The position numbers and the translations under genes were made by a program. Shown in pieces: positions 47,973 to 58,739 of a DNA stretch of 64,000 bases (its first letter is position 1; each line of letters starts with the position of its first letter). The stretch covers positions 1-64,000 of the forward strand of contig NJPS01000026.1 of the NCBI GenBank assembly GCA_002946415.1, in the 5' to 3' direction. The notes beneath the pieces were generated by a model that was not told where the DNA came from, searched no databases, and saw only the letters and a list, made by a program, of their open reading frames with translations. The stretch is from Rutstroemia sp. NJR-2017a BVV2. Taxonomy: Eukaryota; Ascomycota; Leotiomycetes; Helotiales; Rutstroemiaceae.

Positions 47973-49368
47973 ATGGGAGAACGATACCAATCAGACAGCA
48001 GCGATGCCTCCCCATTGGGGAAACCACTCAAGTTCGAGTTCTCTGGCAAAGAAGCCAAGAACCGTTTCCTTAAGGGCGCAATGACAGAACGAATGTCTTC
48101 ATGGGACCCAAAAGATTTGAAAGCCCGCGGTATTCCTTCAAAAGAGCTCATCAACGTCTACAAGCGATGGGGTGAAGGAGAATTCGGCCAAATCCTTACC
48201 GGAAACATCATGATCGAATACGATCACCTGGAAGCAATGGGTAACCCAATCATTCCAAGGGATGCCGAGTTCTCTGGACCTCGATTCGAAGCTTTTAGGG
48301 ACATGGCTGCTGCTGGTAAGGCACAAGGATCCTTGATGGTTGGTCAAGTCAGTCATCCTGGAAGACAGTGCGAGGAAAAGATCCAACCAAATCCTATTTC
48401 TGCCTCCGACATTCAACTAGAAGGTATGCCCTTTCAACATCCTAACACTCCACATATACAAAGTATTTTCGCTAACGCATTGCCAAACAGCTAAGATAGG
48501 CATGAAGTTCGCCAAACCACGCGCCGCAACACAAGAAGACATTAACCAAGTCATCGAAGGGTTCGCCCACAGCGCCGAGTTCCTCGAAAAAGCCGGCTAC
48601 GACGGTATCCAACTACACGGCGCCCACGGCTACCTCCTCGCTCAATTCCTTTCTCCCACCACCAACAAACGCACAGATAAATATGGCGGATCCCTCGAGA
48701 ATCGCTTCCGTATCATCCTCGAAATCGCCGAAGAGATCCGCAAACGCGTCTCCGCGTCCTTTATCATCGGCATCAAGATTAACTCGGTCGAGTTCCAAGA
48801 TAAGGGGTTCTCGCCCGAGGAAGCCAAGGTGCTTTGTCAAGCACTAGAAAATGCCAGGTTCGATTATGTCGAGTTGTCGGGTGGAACTTACGAGTCGCTT
48901 GCGTTCGGTCATAAGAGGGAATCGACCAAGAAGCGGGAATCATTCTTTTTGGATTTTGCAGAGGAGATTGTCAAGCCTTTGACGAAGACGAAGACCTATA
49001 TCACCGGTGGATTCAAGACCATCGGCGCCATGGTTAAAGCCCTAGACACCGTCGACGGCGTTGGGCTTGCTAGACCCGTGTGTCAGGAATTCACGCTTCC
49101 CAAGCACATGCTCGAGGGCAAAATTACTGGCGCTTTGAAGCAGCTGGTTGACGAGAATGATTTCGGCATCACGAGTATGATTGCCGGAGCGCAAATCACG
49201 CAGGTAGGCAAGGATCAAGAGCCGATTGATATGAGTAGGCAGGAGAATAAGGACGCATTCATGAAGGATGTAGAGGCATTTATGAAGAAGATGGGTGAAG
49301 ATAAGGAGGGGAAGGAGTATGGTCACATTGCGGTTAGTCAGAAGCCGGCGCCTTATATTGGTGGTTAA
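47973..49368 (+). CDS. Old Yellow Enzyme-family NADH:flavin oxidoreductase
   Basis: Two exons, 47973-48423 and 48491-49368, 442 aa. It is an FMN-dependent TIM-barrel oxidoreductase. Features are LKFEFSGKEAKNRFLKGAMTE at the N-terminus (FMN-binding strand), GQVSHPGRQ, the HGAHGYLLAQFLSP active-site segment (His/His pair), NKRTDKYGGSLENR, a GIKINSVEFQ strand and an ITGGFKTI phosphate-binding strand. This is the fungal NADH oxidase-like subgroup, which reduces activated alkenes or enoates in detoxification or secondary metabolism. No 4Fe-4S cluster or second flavin domain is present. The 67-nt intron gives an in-phase junction (QLE-AKIGMKF). A role beyond family level is not assigned. Confidence 0.93.
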
Positions 49369-50218
49369 TTTGGGGCGAAAGAAGGTGGATGGTTTTTTGT
49401 ATAATATAGATTAGATGGTATATAGTAGATAATAGATCACTCTGAATTGTAGGGAAGTTCGGCTGCAAGTGCTGCGTTCAGGTGTTGCGTCCAGTCCCCT
49501 GAGTCGTTGCTACTATTCTTTGAAACCTCGGGTATTTTTGTACATTAAGGTTATCTCAATTCAGCCAGCGACCACAAAGTCTTTATTATTCGAACGCATG
49601 ATACATTCATTTACCGCTTGGCTCTCCTGCTTCAGTATCACCTGATCACCGTGGTCAAGTTCAATGGCTGGTGTGTAAGCCTCTACATTGCCCATGGTAG
49701 CAGCTCCATTCTCTACTTTATTCACTTCGCCAGAGACGGTGTCTATTTACTCAAGAGGAACTTATTTCGTTTCGGGATAAGCTTGCTCTATTAACAGGTA
49801 TTTGTTAGTGCAGCGATTTCTACTCATCTATTAATAGATGGTGGGAATTGGCCGTCGAGGCAAGGAGGAAATTCCAATGTCGTCATTGCAGTTAAGGCCG
49901 GGGCAAAGTTATACCTGCTCTTTGCCTCTCGGCTTGAGACTTTATTTGCAGTCGGGAGATTGTGGTTATAATTAGTATATGAATACAAGTGTTGTAACAT
50001 CGAATTTATATGAAGTTTACGAGTCCTCGATGATATTCATTAGCCTAAATATGTAAATCCCCCTTCTAGCGCGCCAATCATGGGCCAAGATTGGAATCAA
50101 GACACGAGGTGCAGTGACACGTGACTGGGAATGTCTGCATATTGGGAGCAGGTATTGCATAGAGAGATGCAACACCTCTGAGAGATATGCTTGGGGAACG
50201 TCTAGTTAAATTTAGCTC
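49369..50218. other. Intergenic region
   Basis: 850 bases, AT-rich, no gene supported. Confidence 0.3.
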
Positions 50219-51240
50219 TTGCTAGAGCAGCTGTCACACGCATGGGTTCATGCGAAAGCCCCACCCTTCCAAGCTTTTTCCCTGACTCCTCCATGCAATC
50301 TGATAGATGATACATATTGCATGGTCAATTCTAGCTTCCAGTCCTTCCCCGGTATTCCCATCCACACCTCTCGTCAACTCAGCTGGATCCACATAGGTAC
50401 GAACTCACAATCTTATATGCGTGAACCTCTATACTAATATAGCATTAGGAAACCCCATATCAAGACCATCTCAACTCAACCTTGACTCAGCAACGACCAA
50501 GATAAACAACACCTATAAGATTGAGATCTCCACCGCCAGCCTCTACGCTCCCCACTATCCGCCACCATGCAGGATCCTTCTATCCAATTTGCACCAATTT
50601 AACCGGCAGCACCAACATGCCTTCCACCCGAGACTTCACGCCCAAAACTTCTTCATCACAACAACTGGCATTCACAACCCCTCCAAATTCTGCAAACTCA
50701 TTCCTTACTCGTTCCACTGCATCAATCCCAGCCTCTTCTGCAACGACGATGGGAAAGTTTACGGACAGGGCAGCTGGATCCATGGGTATGATAAGCACCC
50801 TGCGACTGTGATCACACAATGTGAGATTGATCCCCATACCGGAACCAACAAGTCTCCACTCTGTGATATCTGGGCGGGCGCTACGGAAATATTACCAGAG
50901 GGAGCGCATGCTTATCGGACAGAGCGTTGGTACTATTTAGTTGCCGCGGAAGGGGAACGCGTAGGAACCATTAGATTACAATGAGTAGATCGAGGAGTAT
51001 CTAGAGTCCGTATGAGGGGCGTGAGGGGAATCCGGATTGCAGGCGGAGAGCGATGATGTGGTTATGCAGTGCGTGGAGCATCGGGAACTTTTCCATGATC
51101 GGGATGAGCGCTGGTGGGCGGTTTTACTGGCGAGGAGGTAGTATCGAAGTTCCTTTTACTTGAGGAGAGACGCATATGCTGGCTGTTGAGTCGAGGGAAG
51201 ACGAATTTCCGGTGTTTTGTGCGGTGCAGATGACTTAGAA
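50219..51240 (+). pseudogene. GH43 family glycosidase pseudogene
   Basis: GH43 (beta-xylosidase/arabinofuranosidase-like) sequence runs through the region in several phases. IDDTYCMVNSSFQSFPGIPIHTS begins it, then an intact 46-nt intron (50397-50442). Next come RPSQLNLDSATTKI, APTIRHHAGSFYPICTNL (phase shifted at a CCCC run, 50550-50553), FFITTTGIHNPS (phase restored near 50641), and CINPSLFCNDDGKVYGQGSWIHG with WAGATEILPEGAH. After a further shift the text reads WWAVLLARR (about 51111-51140) and later ETHMLAVESREDEFPVF with a preceding TGA. In the IDPSLF element that carries an active-site Asp, the residue is Asn. The C-terminal beta-sandwich is absent. It is dead as a glycosidase, and it lies beside two pectinase genes. 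Confidence 0.8.
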
Positions 51241-51835
51241 ATGTGATCTTGCGGTTGCTACGAAAAGGGAAATAACGACTTGTGAGGTGTTAACTTTGGG
51301 GTTGCGGAAAACTCTTTTTCTACGGTCAACATGTATGCAAGATTATGCATAGATGGCGATGATATCTTGCTGAGATCTACCAAATCCCAGATTAAAGCTC
51401 CATCTAGACTCTAGTACATCGACGTTCATAGATGAGCGCCAGACATCTTTGAATTCCTTGGCAAGAGTGGCAATTGCGTCTGTGACGGAGAATAATGATG
51501 CCCGCTGTGGCCTATCGGTCTAAAAAGATACATTCCGGGATACAATCCCATTGCTGCGGGTTGCAGAAGCGAAATTGACAGCTAGGTGGTAATACGGTGT
51601 ACAGCATGTTTCAGTTTAATTGTTGGTGGTTGAGTAATATATCTAGCGAGACTCTTTCTGGTGACGAGGTGAGATATTCCATCGATGAATGTAGACTGAG
51701 TAACTTGGACATAGAATTTATTGCCTAGAATATTATATAAATGGATAAATGGCTCTTTGTATTCCAAATTTAAATCTCGACGGATCTAAGTGATGCTAGA
51801 CATCAAGCCCAGCTAGTTATGCCCAAAACCAAAAC
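51241..51835. other. Intergenic region
   Basis: 595 bases; it contains the GH43 remnant's end and the exopolygalacturonase 3' region. No other gene is seen. Confidence 0.3.
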
Positions 51836-53410
51836 TCATGCGCAGTTCAACCCCAGCTGGGTATTATTCATATTCGTACAGGTATAAGTGGCATTCTTTC
51901 CACTCGGAACAGTAACATGGATATCCTTCGCGACGATATTGCCACATACCTATTTCCAGCCGATTTGGTTAGCTTCTGCGTGCAAGGTGCTGTAAAAGGG
52001 GGCGATCTTACCGTTGGACTACTACACACTAAACTACCTACTACAGGGTCGTATTTCTTGGAGGTAATACCCGAGAATGACTTGAAAAGTATATCCTCAA
52101 TGACAACCGTAGACTGGAAGTGTTGTTAGCGGTGATTTTTCAGCTCCTAAATTGTGGTACGAGGATGACTTACGGGGTTTGCTGCACAAACTGCTGCAGT
52201 TGTCGAGTAACATTGAGTGAGTGCTATGACTTCTAAACACCAAATCAGTACCTAAGCTCAGCCATAAAAAACAAGAATAACAGAAAAACTTACGATCATT
52301 GTTCTTGTTCTGGTATGTATCATAAGTAATGTTGCGCACATATCCGGTTCCTCCTCCAGCCGTAGAACCAGTTGTTCCTGCCGCTACACCGGGCCAGATC
52401 TTGATTCTAGCGCCATCTGTCGCATTGGTCATTGAAATATTGTAGATATAAATGTTCTCAGCAATATCAACTTCTCCTTGATACTGCCCAAGACTACCGA
52501 CGGATATTCCGTGGGACCCGGTGCACTGAAGGTTTTGCACAATAATGTCCGTGGAATTTGGTTTGAATGACACGCAATCTGCTTAATTAGTTTAACTGCC
52601 AATCAAAGAGCTGGTATCTTACCATCAGTGTTGTGAATTACAGAATTCTGAATCACAACATTGGAGCTACGATAGGTATCCCACCCATCCGAGTTCTAGA
52701 CACAACTCAGCAAAGGCCTAACTGGCAGGAGAACACAAACTTACTTTCACCGCTACACTCGAATCATTACTCACTGCACTCAAGTCCATATCACTCACAA
52801 GAATATCCGTCGAGTTGGCATAAAGATTAAACCAATTAGGCGGATTCTTCATTTTGAGCCCCGAAATAGTCGCTCCATTCAAGCCATCCGTACCGAAAAG
52901 GATCGGACGAGCAACCGAGCTATTCGAAGCCCACGCCTTCCACCAAGTATTTCCCAGCCCGTCAATCACGCCAGTTCCAGCGCCGTAAATATTCACGTCG
53001 CTGCCACCGAAACGCCAGAACAGACTAGCGGTTTGGAATTTGTATTGGAAGGCGTGGGCTTGCCAGTATGTGAGATCGTCTTTGAATTGAATGGTCCCTA
53101 GGATGGCAAAATCGACGCTGGAGAGGAATGTTAAGTCGAGGGCTGTAGCGACGGTGTAGGTTTGCCCGGCGGGGAAGTAGACGGTACCGCCGTTGTTGCA
53201 TTTATGAGCAGCGGCGATGATTGCGGGAGTTGCGTCTCCGGTTCCGGATGCGACTGTACATATTCGTTTAGGATCCCGTGCTGCCGAGACAGGGAATGCT
53301 TTTGAGGGTGTTTTGGGGTATGGTTTGATGTTTGGTCGGCTAGGTGATGGGTATGCTGCGACGGAAGCGACTAGGAAAGTCACGATACCGGTCTTGATTG
53401 AGATATGCAT
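51836..53410 (-). CDS. pgaX: Secreted exopolygalacturonase (GH28)
   Basis: Six exons from the right: 52745-53410, 52623-52695, 52294-52578, 52174-52232, 52012-52113 and 51836-51949; 1299 nt and 432 aa, all in phase. A signal peptide (about 1-19, ending VASVAAYP) leads to a right-handed beta-helix. Catalytic residues sit in N244-T245-D246-D247 (NTDDCVSF), G267-S268-H269-G270 ([11 protein letters not shown]) and R304-I-K306 (RIKIW), the GH28 set. The lack of an endo-PG-type N-terminus and the [19 protein letters not shown] elements point to exo-acting enzymes that release galacturonate from chain ends. Several N-glycosylation sites are present. An upstream in-frame ATG at 53434 is possible but would bury the signal peptide. 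The acceptor of the third intron is chosen to give [12 protein letters not shown]. Confidence 0.93.
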
Positions 53411-54243
53411 GATGTTTCGATTCTCAGTCTCCAATTAAGTTGAAATAACTTGATGCAGAGCAGTGAAACACAGTTTTAGAGCAAAGGCCCAAAGAATATT
53501 TTGTATGTACCTCCGCAACTAAGGGGGACAACGTTGAATTCATAGTTGATTGTGGACGGAAGCCAAGCCGCCGGCGGTCTATTTTCCCCTTTTCGAATGC
53601 CATCATAAAAGTAACCCACGGTTCCTGATTGAACGAGCAGTCTCCTCACGAAGAATGCTTCCCTGGTCAAATGAGGTACGTCCGCCATGGAACGGAAATA
53701 AAGCACATAGTTATTCCGTCACGCCCAGAGGCCGAGGAACAGTTGAACTCCAGCGTTATGGTTAAACCGTCATCTAGCATAGAATTTATCGACCCTCAAA
53801 CCCGGAAACGCAGTTTTGAGATCGAAATAAGGTTAGATAAGTATATGGGGAAGAGGACTAAACACTAGGATTGGTGCGGAGTGAGGATACAGTAGTGGGG
53901 CTCTTGGCCGGATAAACTTAAGCCCCACAGGGTCGCGGACAGCGGGGCACGCGGGGCACGCGGGGTACAACAGCCTAAATACCTAAACACCTAAACACCA
54001 TACGAGTTCTTCAAAACATTAAGCTCTCTCGATGACTACTCTTTTGCTACGCGTCCGCGCACTTGGGTTCGCAGATCAATTACTCCCGCAACTCGATTTC
54101 CCACCAATAGCAAGTAAGGCAGTAAGTTGTAGGTTGAGAGAAGGTAGGACTGATTTAGACTCTGATATGAGCCATATCTGCTATGAGTTTTGTTCGTGCC
54201 CACGAGTTGAGTGTTATAGGAAAGCCAGTATTAGACGATCAAT
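53411..54243. promoter_or_regulatory. Shared divergent promoter of exopolygalacturonase and pectin methylesterase
   Basis: 833 bases separate the two start codons, so both enzymes are likely regulated from here. Frames at 53550-53868 overlap each other and are not genes. The notable element is the SYGGRG array listed separately, about 280 bases upstream of the methylesterase ATG. Confidence 0.6.
53895..53965. promoter_or_regulatory. Cluster of CreA/CRE1-type SYGGRG sites
   Basis: Five matches to the carbon-catabolite repressor consensus lie in 71 bases: GTGGGG at 53895-53900, CCCCAC (reverse strand) at 53923-53928, and three GCGGGG at 53942-53947, 53951-53956 and 53960-53965. The last three are an exact 9-nt tandem (GCGGGGCAC-like). 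CreA acts through closely spaced sites, and pectinase genes are classical CreA targets, so glucose repression of the divergent pair is a reasonable inference. Confidence 0.6.
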
Positions 54244-55443
54244 ATGATGCTGCACTTCCTAAGCTATCTGACGTTTCTGGCGGGCCTCACCCGAACGGCA
54301 TCAGCCGCCGCAATTCATCAACAATCCTACGCGCAATGCCAGTACCCCACGTCGAACCCCCTTGAAGGCTGTCCAGCCAACACTGTCCTCGTAGGGAAAA
54401 CCAGCAGCCTAGCGAACTTCACCACCGTCCAAAGCGCCATCCTCTCCCTCCCCAATGACAACAGCACCTACACCATCCTAATTCTCCCTGGAAACTACAC
54501 CGAACAAATCAACATCACCCGCTCCGCAGCAGTTCACCTCCTAGGACAAACCCGTCTCCCCACCGCCCAATCCTCCAATACTGTAACCATTCACTGGGAT
54601 TCCGCCAACGGTGCCAATTCCGGGCTCACCGACAACGCCTACACATCCATTCTAACTGTTGCGCCAAACCTCAATGCCAGCTTGACTGGCTCCGGAATCA
54701 CCGGATTCCCCGTGCCCGATGGAACACCGTTCGGAAACGAAGATTTCCGCGCATACAACATTGACTTCCGTAACGATTTCGCTCCTCGAGCGGCGGGACC
54801 CTCGTTAGCTGTTAGTATCAGCAGAGCGAATGCTGGGTTTTACTACTGCGGTATCTACAGTTATCAAGACACTGTGTATATCGGCAAACTTGGCAATGCT
54901 CTATTTTACAGGTCAGAAATCGCCGGGCAGACGGATTTTCTGTACGGGTTTGGGACTGCGTGGATTGAGCGGTCGAATTTGACGATGCGGGGTTGTGGGG
55001 GCGGAGTCATTGCATGGAAGGGGACTAATACGACGTTTATTAACAAATACGGATGTTACGTATCGAACTCGTTTTTGAATGCTGCGAACTCGTCTATTGC
55101 TCCATCGATGGTAAAGAAATGTTCGTTGGGTAGACCATGGAACGCGCAACATCGCAGTGTGTATTTGAATACATACATGGATGCTTCAATCATTCCGACG
55201 GGTTATACCAAGTGGACGACTAACCCTTTGACGGACAATTACAATAACTATACTTTTATGGCGGAGTATAAAAGTTATGGTCCCGGATTCAACTTGACGG
55301 CACGTTTGGCTGGCAATGTGACGAAAGAACTAGACGCGGTTACAGTCAGAGGATACGACAGTCCAAAATCGGTGTTCATGACGCCCACAGGTCAGCAGCC
55401 CAATGTTGCTTGGATTGACGAAGAGATTATGGGAAGCTTGTAG
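54244..55443 (+). CDS. Secreted pectin methylesterase (CE8)
   Basis: Single-exon, 399 aa. Signal peptide about 1-22 (FLSYLTFLAGLTRTASA). It is a right-handed beta-helix with the CE8 catalytic set: D209 in YSYQDTVYIG, D231 in AGQTDFLYGFG and R297 in LGRPWN; the upstream Q229 in GQTD corresponds to an oxyanion residue. YGFGTAW replaces the plant-type FIFG. At least ten N-glycosylation sequons are seen. It removes methyl groups from homogalacturonan, making chains that exopolygalacturonase can attack, which matches its divergent neighbour. The second in-frame ATG (codon 2) is equally good for initiation. Confidence 0.94.
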   Translation: MMLHFLSYLTFLAGLTRTASAAAIHQQSYAQCQYPTSNPLEGCPANTVLVGKTSSLANFTTVQSAILSLPNDNSTYTILILPGNYTEQINITRSAAVHLLGQTRLPTAQSSNTVTIHWDSANGANSGLTDNAYTSILTVAPNLNASLTGSGITGFPVPDGTPFGNEDFRAYNIDFRNDFAPRAAGPSLAVSISRANAGFYYCGIYSYQDTVYIGKLGNALFYRSEIAGQTDFLYGFGTAWIERSNLTMRGCGGGVIAWKGTNTTFINKYGCYVSNSFLNAANSSIAPSMVKKCSLGRPWNAQHRSVYLNTYMDASIIPTGYTKWTTNPLTDNYNNYTFMAEYKSYGPGFNLTARLAGNVTKELDAVTVRGYDSPKSVFMTPTGQQPNVAWIDEEIMGSL

Positions 55444-57527
55444 AGTCGAGAGAGAGGCCTGTACATATACTCATGTAATCAACTAGCGACAAACTTTCAG
55501 CGCTGCGTTGTTGAAAATCAGCGAGCGCCTCGATGCGAACATTCGTCTGTTAACTTCCCACCATCATCCATCATGGAATCCGAAAAACGTCGAAGAGTGG
55601 GCTTGAGGGATTTCTTTACTCCGCAATATTTGAAACCTTGGCAGTCAAAAGGAAACCATTTGAGGAAAGCAAGCAGACCTATCATCATAGGAACATCCTA
55701 AACGCCCCTTCTAGAATGATGACGGTGAACGAGAAAGTTCTACAAGTAGAGTACAGTCACATATTTAATCTACTAGTACCCTGAAGTAGAAGAAAAGTAA
55801 AAGCTTCGAAGTCCAACCCCGGAAGTCGGCATGCTCGCGTATCCCAATCTGATCAACGGTTCATCAAGCGCACTCTATACGAAGCCCACATACTACGAGC
55901 TGAAGTTCGTTGATGTGTGATGAAGCGATAGAACCGAGGGGAGATGAGTGATTAGCTACTAGAATATCCAATCAGTCAATGCACTCGGTCTAGAATCTTA
56001 CATGCGGCGCAGTACCTCATCTACCTACCTACCCTACCAAGACTTCTCCACCAAGCCCCATGTGACTTCCAAGTAAGAAGTAGGAATATCAGCTCATGGT
56101 TCTTCCAGCCGACAGACGGAACCCGGGGTAAGTCGAGCCAATCACAGCAGCATATATGCGATCTATTTCGGTCCGATGATGAATATACGAGAACCTCGAA
56201 TCGAGAAGACAAGACATTCCGTAGACCTATTTGACTTTTAGACTGAATTCTACATTAATCTTAATGCTCCAGCGCCAATGCGGCTCTCACTTCCGCGTAA
56301 GCTTCTACTGCAACGGTCAGTAAGCCGAAGTGCTCGCCTAGCGAAATGCGGAGTGAAAAAACAAGGGGATAGAATTTTCCCTGCACTATCATGCCAGGAA
56401 ACGCTTCCGGTCAATCAATTACACACGAAAAACACGTGGATCTAATCTGATCTCCAGCTACAGCATGCAAAGGAATCGCTTCCGCTGCAATGTAGTGACT
56501 ATTAAAAGTGTTGAAAAATTGAAAATGAAGAAGATGCTGACTTAGCATGTCTGATACTTGGGATTGGTTCTTGGAAGAAATCCAAAACGTAAAAACATTC
56601 ACATGCATTGAGAATATTAAATTAAAGATTTGGCTTACTGCAGAACAACATGAGATATTCTTAAGCCGCAGCGCAGGTATTTCACATACATAGAAAATAC
56701 CAAGTATAGCAGGGTCTGGAACAGGCTAGGCGGAAACGTTCCGGTTGGACAACGCGCCACAACAAGACATGAAGCGCTGAACATACGATTCAGTGTGTAA
56801 AAAGGGGAACAGCAACAACGGTTGACAACGGCTCCACAATCGAGAATCCCAAATGGCGGAAGGATTCACTGAATGAAACAAGCGCATACACAATGAAGAG
56901 CTGTCATGTATACATGATAAAAGCAGCCTGCGCACTTCACCGCCCAGCACTTGGCGGAGAAAGAACGGATCGCAAGATGGTTGAAAGCCAATCGTTAGCG
57001 AAGTAAGGGATGGAAATCGCAACTACGGTACAGCTCGATTGACTTTCCGCCCATCTCAATCAGCCTCTTCGTCAAACATCACGAGCTGACCACGCCATGT
57101 ACAGAGAGTCGATGCATAGCAGCACCTGAAGCTGACCTTGGCGAATCCTCGTGTCATCTATCGAATGTTCCTCGTCTACAGAGTGTCATCTAAATTTTCA
57201 CTTCTTGACATAATGGAAAACCACTCTCCCATGGCAAGAGCGATGGCTTAAGCCCCGAGCATCTGGGCATTCGCGGGGTAATCTATTAGAGCACAGCTCG
57301 GTCTTGGCGTGAGAGTGTAAGTTTGAGCTGCCAAGAGGCTCGTATTTGATCCCGCTGAGACAAGCTATTGTTGGCACGATGACGGCTGTGCGACATTGAG
57401 AAGTTGTATAAATGAGCGGCGAGGCGCATGTTAGAATAAAGTCCGATACTCAACTCGCAATTCATTTCCTCTCCATCTTCTCTCAATCACCAAGAACATT
57501 AAGGGGCATTGTATTGTTGCGATAAAC
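55444..57527. other. Intergenic region with one small uncertain ORF
   Basis: 2.1 kb with no recognised gene. The only candidate is the 42-codon ORF listed separately. A weak TATA-like element lies about 120 bases before the cysteine-rich gene. Confidence 0.3.
55573..55701 (+). other. Possible small ORF, 42 aa
   Basis: ATG after a TCATC leader to a TAA at 55699-55701. The peptide starts MESEKRRRVGLRDFFTPQYLKPW, is basic (several Lys/Arg) and has no signal peptide. It could be the first exon of a lost gene or a chance frame. I do not recognise it. Confidence 0.2.
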
Positions 57528-58739
57528 ATGCGGTCAACATCCTTGTTGTTCGCCCTGACCATAGGGCTGAGTGGCGTTTTGGCGGTTCCAGGCTCCATTG
57601 GTATGTATTCAACGGAATCTCTCACTCAATCTTCATACTTACTTTCTCCAGCTCGTAGAGGTGTTGATCCATCCACATGTCCGACCATAAGATGCGCATC
57701 TGGAACCCATCCATTCTATAACCCGGACACTAAAAGTTGCTCATGCAAACTTAACGACGGGAAGACGATCTGCTACACGGCCACCAATTGCATTTCCGGG
57801 ACTCAACCTCTGTGGAATGCGAGGACTGAGAGTTGCTCGTGTGTGCCTAACGAGACGAAGACCAAGGAGAGAGCAGTTGATCCATCGACCTGCCCCAACA
57901 TTCGCTGCGCAGCCGACACCACTCACGCAGTTTACCACGCCGACACTAAGAAATGTACTTGCGAACCAAATGCTCCGACATGCTCCAACCCTTTGTTCTG
58001 TGCAAGCGGAGCCCACAAGGTTCTTGCTCCCTACTCCACAGATTGCACATGCGAAGTTGATAATAAAATTCCGGCAACTTGTCCACTTCTCCACTGCATA
58101 ATTGACCACCATATGGTCTACCATCCCGAGACGAAGAAATGTGCTTGTGATCCCGATTGTCCCGATCTATTCTGTATCGCCGAGCAAAGGCCGTCGTATA
58201 ACCCAACCAGCAATTCGTGCAGCTGTCAATGGATTCCTGGATTGGAGCCAAACACCGCTACAGTTACTCGCGATGAGCCTTGTGCTGATACTGTGTGTAT
58301 TTCGGAGCAGCACGGTGTTTACAATGCAGAGACAGATCAGTGTACCTGTGAATGGATCCCGGGGCTCGAGCCAGGAACCCCAACGGATCAGTGCGCAGAC
58401 ACTTTCTGTATCTCGGAGCAGCACGGTGTTTACAATGCAGAGACAGATCAATGTACCTGTGAATGGATCGCAGGGCTCGAGCCAGGAACCCCAACGGACC
58501 AGTGCGCAGACACTTTCTGTATCTCGGAGCAGCACGGCGTTTACCATGCAGAGACCGGTCAATGTACCTGTGAATGGATTCCTGGCCTTGAACCAACCGG
58601 CGTTCCCGAGCCAGTTGCAAGAGCTGTGGTAGGCTGCTCGGGCGTTTTCTGTATCTCCGAGAAACATCCCGTGTACAATGCGACAAGCGGACACTGTGAG
58701 TGTCAATGGATTGATGGTTTTGGACCAGCTACTAGCTAG
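57528..58739 (+). CDS. Secreted modular cysteine-rich protein (ten four-Cys modules)
   Basis: Two exons, 57528-57600 and 57652-58739, 1161 nt and 386 aa. A signal peptide (about 1-19, LLFALTIGLSGVLA) is followed by a short segment ending in a dibasic RR at residues 26-27, a Kex2-type site. The mature region is ten modules of pattern C-x4/5-C-x14/15-C-x-C, about 40 cysteines in all. Each module is built around Y/W-N or Y-H and a CTCEW/CSCQW-like end. Modules 7-9 are nearly identical copies. The intron is 51 nt (GTATGT donor, TACTTAC branch) and has no stop in frame, so a retained form would give 403 aa. I do not recognise the family. Its make-up resembles apoplastic fungal effectors or disulfide-rich wall proteins; that is an inference. 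Confidence 0.85.
   Translation: MRSTSLLFALTIGLSGVLAVPGSIGMYSTESLTQSSYLLSPARRGVDPSTCPTIRCASGTHPFYNPDTKSCSCKLNDGKTICYTATNCISGTQPLWNARTESCSCVPNETKTKERAVDPSTCPNIRCAADTTHAVYHADTKKCTCEPNAPTCSNPLFCASGAHKVLAPYSTDCTCEVDNKIPATCPLLHCIIDHHMVYHPETKKCACDPDCPDLFCIAEQRPSYNPTSNSCSCQWIPGLEPNTATVTRDEPCADTVCISEQHGVYNAETDQCTCEWIPGLEPGTPTDQCADTFCISEQHGVYNAETDQCTCEWIAGLEPGTPTDQCADTFCISEQHGVYHAETGQCTCEWIPGLEPTGVPEPVARAVVGCSGVFCISEKHPVYNATSGHCECQWIDGFGPATS
58281..58613 (+). repeat. Three tandem 111-nt coding repeats
   Basis: Starts of the repeated CAD-T-(V/F)-C-ISEQHGVY module at 58281, 58392 and 58503 are exactly 111 nt apart (37 codons). The three copies are nearly identical at both protein and nucleotide level, which implies recent duplication or gene conversion. 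The flanking modules of the same gene are clearly older. Confidence 0.9.

Noticed and set aside
58167..58706. 179- and 140-codon minus-strand frames across the cysteine-rich gene
   Set aside because: They are antisense shadows that repeat with the 111-nt unit; the plus strand has the signal peptide, spliced intron and cysteine pattern.
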